Shown here: piece after piece, positions 8,922-17,369 of the stretch | Position numbering within the stretch: position 1 is the first letter of the stretch | Layout of the letters: every line of letters starts with the position of its first letter | Notes under the pieces: model-generated | The model's input: the letters and a program-made list of their open reading frames with translations, nothing else | Database searches by the model: none | Told to the model about the DNA's origin: nothing | Source of the DNA: an uncultured Phycisphaerales bacterium | Lineage (GTDB): Bacteria; Planctomycetota; Phycisphaerae; WQYP01 | Length of the DNA stretch: 64,000 bases | Assembly: GCA_903845195.1 (NCBI GenBank) | Contig: CAIMWO010000012.1 | Coordinates: 1 to 64,000, forward strand | Reading direction: 5' to 3' | Made by a program: the position numbers and the translations under genes

Positions 8922-9944
8922 TTATTCGCTCTTGAGTTCGCGGGACATCAGACCGGCGATTTCGGTGCGGGGATCGCTGCCTTCGAAGAGGACGGCGTGC
9001 AGTCCGCGGCAGATGGGCAGATCGACGTGATGCTCCGCGGCGAGTTTGACGACGGCGCGGCAAGTGGGGACGCCTTCAACGACGCCGGCGATGGATTTCA
9101 GAACATCATCAGATTTTTCACCGCGGCCGATGCGTTCGCCGAAGGTGCGATTGCGCCCTTCCGGTGAGAAGCAAGTGGTGACCAGATCGCCAAGGCCGGC
9201 GAGGCCGTAGAAAGTGTCGGGCTGCGCGCCCAACGCGATGCCCAGGCGCGTGATTTCCACGAGTCCGCGGGAGAGGAGGGCGGCTTTGGCGTTGTGACCG
9301 GCGTTCATGCCTTCGAGGATTCCGGCGGCGATGGCCACGACGTTCTTGAGGGCGCCGGCCAGTTCCACGCCGAGTAAGTCGCTGTTGCGGTAGACGCGCA
9401 GGTACGGGCAGGTGAAGAGCTCCTGGATGCGTTTGGCCAGGTCGCCGGCGCGGTGGGCGACATCCACGGCAACGACCATGGTGGCGGGAAGCTTGCGGGC
9501 CAGTTCACCGGCGATGTTGGGGCCGGAAAGCACCGCGAGCGGACGCGGGCCGGTGACGTCGGCGATGATCTGCGTGGGGCGCATGAGGGTGCTGATCTCG
9601 AGACCCTTGGCCACCGAAACGATCGGCACTTTTGCGGGGATGTACGCGGCCACGCGCTGCAGCGTCGAACGCATGAATTGCGTGGGAACGGCGGCGATGA
9701 TGAGCTGGGCGTCTTTGAAGGCCAGGGCTTCGTCGCCTTCGAATTGCAGGTGTTCGGAGAGTTTAAAACCGGGGAGGTAGCGTTTGTTTTCGCCCTCGGC
9801 GCGGAATTGGGCGAGCAACTCCGGCTCGCGGCCCCACTGGGTGACCGCGGTGTGGTCGGCATGTTTGGCGGCCAGGATGTTGGCGCATACGGTGGCCATG
9901 GCGCCGTCGCCGATGACGGTGATATGAAGGATGTTACGTGGCAT
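8922..9944 (-). CDS. gpsA: NAD(P)H-dependent glycerol-3-phosphate dehydrogenase
   Basis: A 340-residue enzyme making sn-glycerol-3-phosphate from dihydroxyacetone phosphate for phospholipid synthesis. The N-terminal Rossmann motif is VIGDGAMATVCANILA (one Gly changed from the usual GxGxWG pattern). Then come AVPTQFMRSTL, VSVAKGLE, LSGPNIAGELA, and the catalytic-domain signature ELAGALKNVVAIAAGILEGM with GLAGLGDLVTTCFSPEGRNR. The start is set at 9944, where GGAG precedes the ATG; a longer upstream frame adds residues not seen in the family. Confidence 0.95.
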   Translation of the reverse strand: MPRNILHITVIGDGAMATVCANILAAKHADHTAVTQWGREPELLAQFRAEGENKRYLPGFKLSEHLQFEGDEALAFKDAQLIIAAVPTQFMRSTLQRVAAYIPAKVPIVSVAKGLEISTLMRPTQIIADVTGPRPLAVLSGPNIAGELARKLPATMVVAVDVAHRAGDLAKRIQELFTCPYLRVYRNSDLLGVELAGALKNVVAIAAGILEGMNAGHNAKAALLSRGLVEITRLGIALGAQPDTFYGLAGLGDLVTTCFSPEGRNRTFGERIGRGEKSDDVLKSIAGVVEGVPTCRAVVKLAAEHHVDLPICRGLHAVLFEGSDPRTEIAGLMSRELKSE

Positions 9945-10160
9945 GGGGCTCCTCGCCGATGGAAAAGTGAGGTTATATAGCGAGTGGACGCTGAGGGAAA
10001 CCCCGATGGGCATGCAGGAAGCGGAAGGCCGAAGCCGGAAAGCACGACGCGACGCTGCATGCGATCGTGCAGGCTTGGAAATCTGCTCCGCAAGTATCGC
10101 TTGATTCGCGTTGCTCCACCGGTTCTACTGGTTCGGAGCGTTCTTGCCAAGGAGTAAAAA

Positions 10161-10760
10161 GTGGCCAAATTTAAGCCGTTCATTCGTGAGGGGGCACTCT
10201 CGCCGTGGCATGATGTCGAGCCGGGCGATGGGCTTTTGCCGGCGCAGTTCAACGCGATCATCGAGATTCCGCTGGGGTCGTCGAATAAATACGAGTTGGA
10301 CAAGAAGACCGGCCTGCTGAAACTCGACCGCGTGCTGCACTCGGCGGTGTATTACCCGGCGAATTACGGGTTTATTCCGCAGACGCTGGCGGACGATGGC
10401 GATCCGCTGGACGTGCTGGTGCTGGGTGCCGAACCGGTTTATCCGCTGACGCTGGTGGCCGCGCGGGCCATCGGCCTGATGACGATGAAGGACCAGGAGG
10501 AACTGGACCACAAGATCATCGCCGTGCACGTGAACGATCCGGAATACAGCAGCTATCACGATGTTCACCAGTTGCCGCCGCACAAGCTGGCGGTGATCAA
10601 GCGGTTTTTTGAAGATTACAAATCGCTGGAGCACAAGCGGGTGGTGGTGGATGACATTCTGCCGGTGGATTATGCGTACCCTGTGATCGAGCATTCGCTG
10701 GCGATCTATCAGAAGTGGAAAGCCGGCGAGGATGTGGCGAAACTTCTGCAGATGGCGTGA
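10161..10760 (+). CDS. ppa: Inorganic pyrophosphatase (family I)
   Basis: A 199-residue soluble pyrophosphatase that hydrolyses PPi to drive biosynthesis. The signature DGDPLDVLVL (metal-binding aspartates) is at about residue 78, preceded by YYPANYGFIPQTLADDGDP and followed by KDQEELDHKIIAV. The start is a GTG after AAGGAG. It converges with the AraC-type gene, whose stop lies 9 bp away. Confidence 0.96.
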   Translation: MAKFKPFIREGALSPWHDVEPGDGLLPAQFNAIIEIPLGSSNKYELDKKTGLLKLDRVLHSAVYYPANYGFIPQTLADDGDPLDVLVLGAEPVYPLTLVAARAIGLMTMKDQEELDHKIIAVHVNDPEYSSYHDVHQLPPHKLAVIKRFFEDYKSLEHKRVVVDDILPVDYAYPVIEHSLAIYQKWKAGEDVAKLLQMA

Positions 10761-10769
10761 GCATCGCGC

Positions 10770-11696
10770 TCAGCGCATCTGTTTGCGGAATGCACCGGGC
10801 GAGAGGTGATACTTTCGCCGGAATACTTTACAGAGATGATTGGCGTCGGCAAAGCCGGTGTCGTGGGCGATGGTTTGCAGGGTTTGATCGGTCTGGAGCA
10901 GGCGGCGGGAGACTTCGTCGAGGCGCAGTTCGGTCACGAATGCTGCGGGGGATTTGCCGGTGCGATCCACGAAAAAATGGGTATAGGCGCTGCGGCTCAT
11001 CTGGTGGCGTGCGGCGAGTTTGGCGACATCCAGCTGATCGGCCAGGTGAGAGGTGACAAATCCGCGGACATCGGCCAGAAGTTTTTCGCGCGCGTCGACG
11101 GGGTGCAGCAGCGCGTGGCCGAAGCGTTCATATTCGATGAGGAACTCGAAGAGCAGCCGCTCGGCATCGAGCGGATCGTGGAGAGTTTTGCGGGTGGCGC
11201 TTTCGATCAGGCGAAGCGAGGTTGCGACGAGCAGGCTTTCCGGATCGATGTTCCAGACGGCGCCGGCGTCTTTCTGGCGGGCCGCGATTCGTCGCGCGAT
11301 GTAATCATGCTGAAACATGATCCAGAAGAAGCGCCAGCGTGCGGAGGAGGCGGGCAGGTAATAGCGGTGGGGGCCGGGGATTACCGCGGCGAAGGCCATG
11401 CCCGGTTCGAGGCGGCGGGTTCCGGAGGCATCGGCGTATTCACCGCAGCCGTCGAGCGTGTATTGGAAAACGATTTGAGGATGCGTTGCGTCGGATCGCC
11501 GCGTAAGTCCATCCCAGTGGTAGGTCTTGGGATCGGTACGGGTTTCGATGCCGGCGTAAATATTCTGATGAAATGCATACGCGCCGTCGGGGCGGGTGCC
11601 TTCGCGTCGCGCTGCGGGCGTCCAGAGCGCTTCGACGGACCTGGCGAGTTCTGCCAGGTGAGGTGATTGTCGGGCGGAAATCCGCATGGGAGTCAT
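10770..11696 (-). CDS. AraC-family transcriptional regulator
   Basis: A 308-residue regulator. The N-terminal cupin-like sensing domain (about 35-150: VFQYTLDGCGEY, AAVIPGPHRYYLP) is followed by two HTH units (about 205-305) with the AraC signature TIAHDTGFADANHLCKVFRR. It is divergent from a beta-helix/dehydrogenase/GH4 cluster, so it probably controls sugar use in response to a glycan breakdown product. Two in-frame ATGs lie at 11696 and 11687; the ribosome-binding site is weak and does not decide between them. Confidence 0.88.
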   Translation of the reverse strand: MTPMRISARQSPHLAELARSVEALWTPAARREGTRPDGAYAFHQNIYAGIETRTDPKTYHWDGLTRRSDATHPQIVFQYTLDGCGEYADASGTRRLEPGMAFAAVIPGPHRYYLPASSARWRFFWIMFQHDYIARRIAARQKDAGAVWNIDPESLLVATSLRLIESATRKTLHDPLDAERLLFEFLIEYERFGHALLHPVDAREKLLADVRGFVTSHLADQLDVAKLAARHQMSRSAYTHFFVDRTGKSPAAFVTELRLDEVSRRLLQTDQTLQTIAHDTGFADANHLCKVFRRKYHLSPGAFRKQMR

Positions 11697-11711
11697 CTCA
11701 CTTATGTCTTC

Positions 11712-11761
11712 ACAGATAGACCAACTCTACAGATAAATATCAGGTTTTCCAGTAGTTGGTC
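11712..11761. promoter_or_regulatory. Operator candidate between AraC gene and carbohydrate cluster
   Basis: Two direct repeats ACAGATA start 17 bp apart (11712 and 11729), and an inverted pair GACCAACT (11719-11726) and AGTTGGTC (11754-11761) overlaps them. AraC-type regulators bind two adjacent major-groove sites in direct orientation, so this is a plausible operator for the adjacent regulator. Confidence 0.45.
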
Positions 11762-11896
11762 CTACATGCTGGTTCACGAATAAACAATAACTCTATCGCG
11801 CTGCAGCCGATGAGCTTGCAACTCCGTCCGCATCCATTACGCTGCTCAGTCTTGGCGCTGACTCGAACGGATCGAGCATGATGAACGAGTTCCTTA

Positions 11897-13969
11897 ATGT
11901 CTGAAATACTTTATCTGTCGCCGCTGGGCAACGATCGCTGGTCCGGCACTTTGCCTGAGCCCAATGCCACGGAAACAGACGGTCCGCTGAACACGTTGGC
12001 CCGCGCCCGCGATCTTGTGCGGGAGTTGCGCCGTGCGGGCAAGCTGTCTGATGGCTTCCAGGTGCGACTGCGCGGCGGACGCTATCGACTCCAAGCCCCG
12101 GTGGTCTTCGGCCCGGACGATTCGGCAAACGTCCTCTACACCGCCTACCCCGGCGAAGAACCGATTCTCGATGGCGGCGTCATCGTCGCCGGCTTCGCGC
12201 CGGTAACGGTCAACGGCACCAACGCGTGGTGTGCCGACGTTGCGGAGATTCTTCGGCTGAAGCCCGATGGTTTTCGGTCTCTCTTTGTCAACGGTGGACG
12301 GCGCAGGCGGACGATTTATCCGCGCACCGGCGCATTGCCGATCGAAGACGTTCCCGGCGCTCCCAAGGAGATGACCCTTTTTGCCGGGTCGCACAGTTTC
12401 ATCACGCGCGCGGGCGACATGAAATCTTTCCGCAATCTCCAGGAGATCGATGTGCTCGTGCATCATCTCTGGGTGGAAGAGCGCATGCCGATCGCGTCGT
12501 GGGATCCCGCCACGCGGCTCCTCACATCCACGCGCCACAGCATTTTCATGCTTCGCCTGGGCTGGATGAGTGCGGAGTGGGCGACATACCGGCTGGAGAA
12601 TGTCTTCGAGGAATTGCGGGAACCGGGCCAGTGGTATCTCGATCGCCTTGCGGGAAAGCTCTATTACGTTCCGCTGCCCGGTGAGACGCCGGAGAACACG
12701 ACCGTCACGGTTCCGTTGCTTTCGCAGATGCTTATTTTCGCGGGCGATCCGGGAGCGGGGCAGTACGTCGAGAATCTTTCGTTCCGCGGCATGGCATTCG
12801 AGCATACGGATTGGGTTCAACCGCCGGGTTTTGTTCCCGACCATGATGCTCCGAAATATCCGCCGGGGACCGCGTTTGCTTCTGACGCCCAGGCTGCGTT
12901 GTCACTCGCGGGTGTGATCGACATGGTGGGGGCGCGCAATATCACGCTCGAAGACTGCACACTGGCACATCATGGCGGCTATGCCATCAACACCGGCTGC
13001 GGGTGCGTCTCGTTGCGTCTCGTCGGGAACACGATGCGCGACCTTGGCGGCGGCGGGATCAAGTGTCACGGCGGGAACGTACTGGCGCCGCGCGCGGAGC
13101 GGAACGGTCTGCACCGCATCACCGATAACCACATTCATGATCTGGGCATCGTCTTCAAGGCGGCCATCGGCATTATTGGCGCTCATACCTTCGGACTGCA
13201 CATCGCGCACAATCACATTCACCACACGGAATACTCCGGCATCTCGCTGGGCTGGGTCTGGGGCTACGGCGAAAGCGTTTCCTGCAACCACTGCGTGGAA
13301 CTCAATCACATCCACCACATCGGCACCGGCATGCTCTCGGATATGGGCGGCATTTACACGCTCGGCGTCCAGCCCGGCACGGTGCTGCGGAACAACCTCA
13401 TTCACGATGTCCGCACCCATCAGTACGGCGGCTGGGGCATTTATCCGGATGAGGGTTCTTCGCACCTGGTGATCGAAAACAACGTCGTCTACAACGTGCA
13501 ATCCGGGTGTCTGCACGTTCATTACGGCCGGGAAATTATCATTCGAAACAACATCTTCGCGTTTGGTGGCGAGGGCATTGTTCGCTTCTCGCGGCGCGAG
13601 GCTCATCGTCCGTTCACACTGATCGGCAATATTCTCGTGAGCAAAGGCACACCGCTTTTCTGGGAGGAGTATCCGCGTGCCGTTGAAGAGCGGCCGCCAT
13701 TTTATTCCGATCTCAACGTGCTCTTTGATACCAGTCGGCCCCAGCCGCAGGGAGCGCACTTGCGCAGGGATGGTGTTGAGGCGATCGACACGCTGGCGCA
13801 GATACGACAGGCCGGAGTAGAAGGCCATTCGATCGTCGCTGATCCCGGTTTTGTCGATGCCGCGGTGGGCGATTTTTCACTGCGGCCGAATTCACCGGCA
13901 CTGTCCCATGGCTTTCGGCCCATCGACCTCTCAAACGTCGGTCCTCGACCGATGGGAAAACGTGATTGA
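11897..13969 (+). CDS. Right-handed parallel beta-helix protein
   Basis: A 690-residue protein opening with YLSPLGNDRWSGTL, a start often seen before parallel beta-helix repeats in polysaccharide-active proteins. The helix repeats run from about 270 to 590 with many short N-I/V-H-D turns such as ITDNHIHDLG, IAHNHIHHTEYSGISLGW and VIENNVVYNV, and it ends in a DUF-free tail with SPALSHGFRPIDLSNVG. No signal peptide is visible, unlike most relatives, so it may act in the cytoplasm on imported sugars. First gene of a cluster with a dehydrogenase and a GH4 enzyme. Confidence 0.82.
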   Translation: MSEILYLSPLGNDRWSGTLPEPNATETDGPLNTLARARDLVRELRRAGKLSDGFQVRLRGGRYRLQAPVVFGPDDSANVLYTAYPGEEPILDGGVIVAGFAPVTVNGTNAWCADVAEILRLKPDGFRSLFVNGGRRRRTIYPRTGALPIEDVPGAPKEMTLFAGSHSFITRAGDMKSFRNLQEIDVLVHHLWVEERMPIASWDPATRLLTSTRHSIFMLRLGWMSAEWATYRLENVFEELREPGQWYLDRLAGKLYYVPLPGETPENTTVTVPLLSQMLIFAGDPGAGQYVENLSFRGMAFEHTDWVQPPGFVPDHDAPKYPPGTAFASDAQAALSLAGVIDMVGARNITLEDCTLAHHGGYAINTGCGCVSLRLVGNTMRDLGGGGIKCHGGNVLAPRAERNGLHRITDNHIHDLGIVFKAAIGIIGAHTFGLHIAHNHIHHTEYSGISLGWVWGYGESVSCNHCVELNHIHHIGTGMLSDMGGIYTLGVQPGTVLRNNLIHDVRTHQYGGWGIYPDEGSSHLVIENNVVYNVQSGCLHVHYGREIIIRNNIFAFGGEGIVRFSRREAHRPFTLIGNILVSKGTPLFWEEYPRAVEERPPFYSDLNVLFDTSRPQPQGAHLRRDGVEAIDTLAQIRQAGVEGHSIVADPGFVDAAVGDFSLRPNSPALSHGFRPIDLSNVGPRPMGKRD

Positions 13970-14032
13970 TAGCAATCTCCGGCACGCCGCCGGATCGACG
14001 GTATTTTCTGGAACTTGTGGAGAATAAGAACG

Positions 14033-15058
14033 ATGGCCTCTGAACGAGTAATTGTGTGTGGCGCGGGCGGTATTTCCGGTGCGTGGTTCAAGCCGCTCAA
14101 AGATGAGGGCGTGCAGGTTGTCGCGGTGGTCGACATCAAGCGAGAAAACGCGGAGAAGCGGATTGCGGAGTTTGGATTCTCCGATGCTAAAGCATACGAC
14201 GATCTCGACAAGGCCCTGGCGGAATGCGCGGGCAAGGCGGATTTCTTCATCGATATCACCGTGCCCGACGCCCATTGTGCGGTCACGTGTAAGGCGCTTG
14301 AGGCAGGTCTGCATGTCATTGGCGAGAAGCCGATGGCCGCGAGCATGGCCGAGGCCCGCAAGATGGTCGCCACCGCGGAGAAGACCGGAAAAATGTACGC
14401 CGTCGGGCAGTCGCGCCGCTACGAACTCCCGCAGGCCACGTTGGCCCAAGCCGCAAAATCCGGTGAAATCGGCGACCTGACCACCCTCAACTGCGACTTC
14501 TACATCGGCGCCCACTTCGGCGGCTTCCGCGATGAAATGGCTTCCCCCCTGATCCTCGACATGTCCATTCACCATTTCGATATGGCGCGCATGTTCTCCG
14601 GCCAGAACGCCATCAGCGTGTACGCCGAAGAGTTCAACCCGAAAGGCTCCTGGTACAAAGGCGACGTGTCGGCCAACTGTCTCTTCGAGATGACCGGCGG
14701 AATCCACTTTGCCTACCGCGGAAGTTGGTGTTCGGAAGGTTGCCATACCAATTGGAACGGCGACTGGCGCGTCATCGGCACGAAAGGGACACTGCTCATG
14801 GCGGGCGACAATATGCCGTCGGGTGAGGTGGTTGATGGAAAGGAAGGATTCCACCGCCCCAAACGTCCGGCAGTTGTTCCCGCAGCGAGCCTTCCCGGGA
14901 CCACCCATCATGGTGAGCTGCTGGACTTCCTCCGTTTTCTGCGGACCGGCGAGAAGCCGCAGACGGAATGCCACGACAACATTCAGTCGCTGGCGATGGT
15001 ATTCGCGGCGATCGCTTCGGCCCGCGCTGGCCGCCGGGTGAAGATTTCGGAACTATGA
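14033..15058 (+). CDS. Gfo/Idh/MocA-family oxidoreductase
   Basis: A 341-residue NAD(P)-dependent dehydrogenase of sugars or inositols. The Rossmann segment is VIVCGAGGISGAWFKPLKDE; the middle motif GLHVIGEKPMA holds the conserved EKP lysine, and LILDMSIHHFDMAR holds the DxxxH site near residue 180. The ATG at 14033 follows GGAG. It lies 63 bp after the beta-helix gene and likely shares its promoter. Substrate not determinable. Confidence 0.92.
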   Translation: MASERVIVCGAGGISGAWFKPLKDEGVQVVAVVDIKRENAEKRIAEFGFSDAKAYDDLDKALAECAGKADFFIDITVPDAHCAVTCKALEAGLHVIGEKPMAASMAEARKMVATAEKTGKMYAVGQSRRYELPQATLAQAAKSGEIGDLTTLNCDFYIGAHFGGFRDEMASPLILDMSIHHFDMARMFSGQNAISVYAEEFNPKGSWYKGDVSANCLFEMTGGIHFAYRGSWCSEGCHTNWNGDWRVIGTKGTLLMAGDNMPSGEVVDGKEGFHRPKRPAVVPAASLPGTTHHGELLDFLRFLRTGEKPQTECHDNIQSLAMVFAAIASARAGRRVKISEL

Positions 15059-15091
15059 ACGATGCTCACAAAAAGACTATAACTAGCCCAC

Positions 15092-15157
15092 TTAGACGAT
15101 TGAATGCCGGGAAATAGTGGTCATTATAGAGAGACGTATTGGACACAAATCGTCTAA
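15092..15157. repeat. 10-bp perfect inverted repeat upstream of the GH4 gene
   Basis: TTAGACGATT (15092-15101) and AATCGTCTAA (15148-15157) are exact inverted copies 46 bp apart, followed by a second GTCTAACG. The pair could fold in the mRNA between the dehydrogenase and glycosidase genes, or be a two-site operator. Confidence 0.55.
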
Positions 15158-15191
15158 CGTCTAACGGTTGTTTTGAAACGAGGAGTTTTTC

Positions 15192-16844
15192 GTGGCCATC
15201 AAAATTGCAATGATTGGGGCGGGGTCGATCGGGTTCACGTTGCGGTTGATGCAGGATCTTTTGAGCGTGCCCGAACTGCAGGATACGACCTTTGCGCTGA
15301 CGGACATCTCCGAGCGCAATCTCAATATGGTCGCCAAGCTGGCCCGGCGCGACATCGCCGGCAGCAAGTTCCCCGCCAAGGTCATCACGACCACCGATCG
15401 CCGCAAGGCCATCGCCGATGCCGACTACGTCATCTGCGTGATCCGTCAGGGCGGGCTCGATGCCTTCGCCCTCGACATCGACATTCCGCTCAAGTACGGA
15501 GTCGACCAGTGCGTGGGCGATACCCTCTGCGCCGGCGGCATCATGTACGCGCAGCGCACCATCGCCGCCATGCTCGATTTCTGCAAAGACATCCGCGAAG
15601 TCGCCAAACCGGGCGCCCTGTTCCTCAACTATTCCAACCCCATGGCCATGAACACCTGGGCCTGCAACAAGTACGGCAAGGTCAACACCGTCGGCCTGTG
15701 CCACGGCGTGCAGGGCGCGCACTGGCAGATCGCCGAGTGCATCGACCACTGGGCCAAGGAGGTGGGGATCCTCGACAAGAACTATGGCGAGCCCAGCCGG
15801 CACAACAAGGACGAGCGCCGACTGCATCGCCGCGAGATCGACGTCATCGCCGCGGGCATCAACCACCAGACGTGGTTCCTCCAGGTGCAGTGGAAGGGCG
15901 TCACCTTCTGCTCACCCACCAACCCGTTCCCCTCGCAAAAAGAAGCCACCATCAACGGCAAGACCGTGCGCATACCGGACATGGTCGAGCTCTTCGAGAA
16001 GCATCTCAAATGGCCGGGTTCCGAAAAAGTGCGCATCGATGTGCTCAAACGCTTCGGCTATTACTCCACGGAATCCAATGGCCACCTGAGCGAATACGTG
16101 CCGTGGTACCGCAAACGCACCAATGAAATTACCAAGTGGATCGACATGGGTTCGTGGATCAACGGCGAGACCGGCGGGTACCTGCGCGTCTGCACCGAGG
16201 GCCGCAATTGGTTCCACACCGATTATCCCAACTGGCTCAAGGAAAAGCCCAAGCCCATCACCGCCGCGGGCCGCTCGGAAGAGCACGGCAGTTACATCAT
16301 CGAGTCCCTGGAAACCGGACGGCCTTACCGGGGCCACTTCAACGTCGTCAACCAGGGGCATATCACCAATCTGCCCAATGGCTGCATCATCGAAATCCCC
16401 GGCTACGTCGACAAGAACGGCATCAACATGCCGGTCGTCGGCGACCTGCCGCTGGGCTGTGCCGCCACGTGTTCGGCCAGCGTCCGCGTACAGGAGATGG
16501 GCATGGAGGCGGCCGTGCACGGCGAAGTCAATCTGCTCAAACTCGCCATGCTCCACGACCCGCTCACCGGCGCGGTGTGCAATACGGAGGAAGTCTGGCA
16601 AATGGCCGACGAGATGCTCGTTGCCCAGCGGAAGTGGTTGCCGAACTTCAAGCGTTCGGACATCGACGCGTCGGCCAAGAGCCTGGCCGCGCACGAAAAG
16701 GCCGGCACACGCGTGAAGCTGGTGAAGACCGAAGGGGCGGCGCGCGTCCACACCAAGACCGTCAAGGAAATGGCTGCCGACAAGGCCGCGGCCCGCAAGA
16801 ATGCCGGCGCTGCGGACAAAGCGGGAATGACCAAGACCGCGTGA
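15192..16844 (+). CDS. Glycoside hydrolase family 4 (alpha-galactosidase-like)
   Basis: A 550-residue NAD+- and Mn2+-dependent glycosidase of family GH4, which cleaves by transient oxidation at C3. Visible motifs: MIGAGSIGFTLRLMQDLL (NAD site), LTDISERNL, FLNYSNPMAMNTWA and GLCHGVQG with the metal-binding Cys at about residue 170. GH4 members act on alpha- or beta-glucosides, galactosides or glucuronides, often phosphorylated, so the exact sugar is open. The start is GTG after GAGGAG. The last 60 residues are a charged Ala/Lys-rich extension beyond the usual length. Confidence 0.9.
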   Translation: MAIKIAMIGAGSIGFTLRLMQDLLSVPELQDTTFALTDISERNLNMVAKLARRDIAGSKFPAKVITTTDRRKAIADADYVICVIRQGGLDAFALDIDIPLKYGVDQCVGDTLCAGGIMYAQRTIAAMLDFCKDIREVAKPGALFLNYSNPMAMNTWACNKYGKVNTVGLCHGVQGAHWQIAECIDHWAKEVGILDKNYGEPSRHNKDERRLHRREIDVIAAGINHQTWFLQVQWKGVTFCSPTNPFPSQKEATINGKTVRIPDMVELFEKHLKWPGSEKVRIDVLKRFGYYSTESNGHLSEYVPWYRKRTNEITKWIDMGSWINGETGGYLRVCTEGRNWFHTDYPNWLKEKPKPITAAGRSEEHGSYIIESLETGRPYRGHFNVVNQGHITNLPNGCIIEIPGYVDKNGINMPVVGDLPLGCAATCSASVRVQEMGMEAAVHGEVNLLKLAMLHDPLTGAVCNTEEVWQMADEMLVAQRKWLPNFKRSDIDASAKSLAAHEKAGTRVKLVKTEGAARVHTKTVKEMAADKAAARKNAGAADKAGMTKTA

Positions 16845-16881
16845 TGGTCAGTGATTGTGGCTCGAAACTGATATGAAGCAA

Positions 16882-16910
16882 AAGGGCCGCCCATGGGGCG
16901 GCCCTTCTTT
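16882..16910. terminator. Rho-independent terminator, probably bidirectional
   Basis: GGGCCGCCC (16884-16892) and GGGCGGCCC (16896-16904) form a perfect 9-bp stem with loop ATG, extended by two A-T pairs and followed by TTCTTTC. It separates the convergent GH4 and YcfL-like genes; the A-rich left side offers a short T run to the minus strand. Confidence 0.88.
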
Positions 16911-16936
16911 CTTGGCGTGACGGGGATCAAGTCTCG

Positions 16937-17326
16937 CTATTCCCGATACCGGATCTCCACGCGGAAGTCTGCGGCCTGGAAGTTCAGGCTGGTGAAGTCG
17001 ATGGCGTTGATTCCCTTGCGGGGAACTTTGACGAACGTCCAGCCCGATTCCTGGATTTGCTTGCCCTTTTCATCCATGAAGTAGTACTTGTAATCCAACG
17101 AAAGGTCGTCGTCGGTGAGATTCCGGATGCTCACTTGCACGGCCAACTGGCCGGCGCCGACGCGGCTGACGATCGGCTGCTGCACGCGGAGATGCGTCTG
17201 CAGCCAGTAGCTGGTCAGGTGGACCTGCGGATATTCCTGGATGGGATCCTGCTTTGCCGCGATCGGGTCGGTGCAGCCCATCAGCACCAGCGGAAGAAGC
17301 ATTGTGCAGAGAAGTAATTTGCGCAT
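16937..17326 (-). CDS. YcfL-like (DUF1425) lipoprotein
   Basis: A 129-residue lipoprotein. The signal MRKLLLCTMLLPLVLMGC ends in a lipobox with Cys18. The mature part (QVSIRNLTDDDLSLDYKYYF, then the DFRVEIRY end) matches the small YcfL/DUF1425 beta-sandwich. In E. coli ycfL neighbours lpoB, and here too an exported LpoB-like protein gene lies just upstream. The ATG at 17326 is preceded by AAGGAA. Confidence 0.82.
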   Translation of the reverse strand: MRKLLLCTMLLPLVLMGCTDPIAAKQDPIQEYPQVHLTSYWLQTHLRVQQPIVSRVGAGQLAVQVSIRNLTDDDLSLDYKYYFMDEKGKQIQESGWTFVKVPRKGINAIDFTSLNFQAADFRVEIRYRE

Positions 17327-17369
17327 GGGATGATTTCCTTTCTGTCTCACGCCACAAAATGATTACAAG

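Noticed and set aside
7279-9063. 594-codon minus-strand frame opposite the exported protein
   Set aside because: Arg/His-rich mirror frame; the plus frame has a signal peptide and ribosome-binding site.
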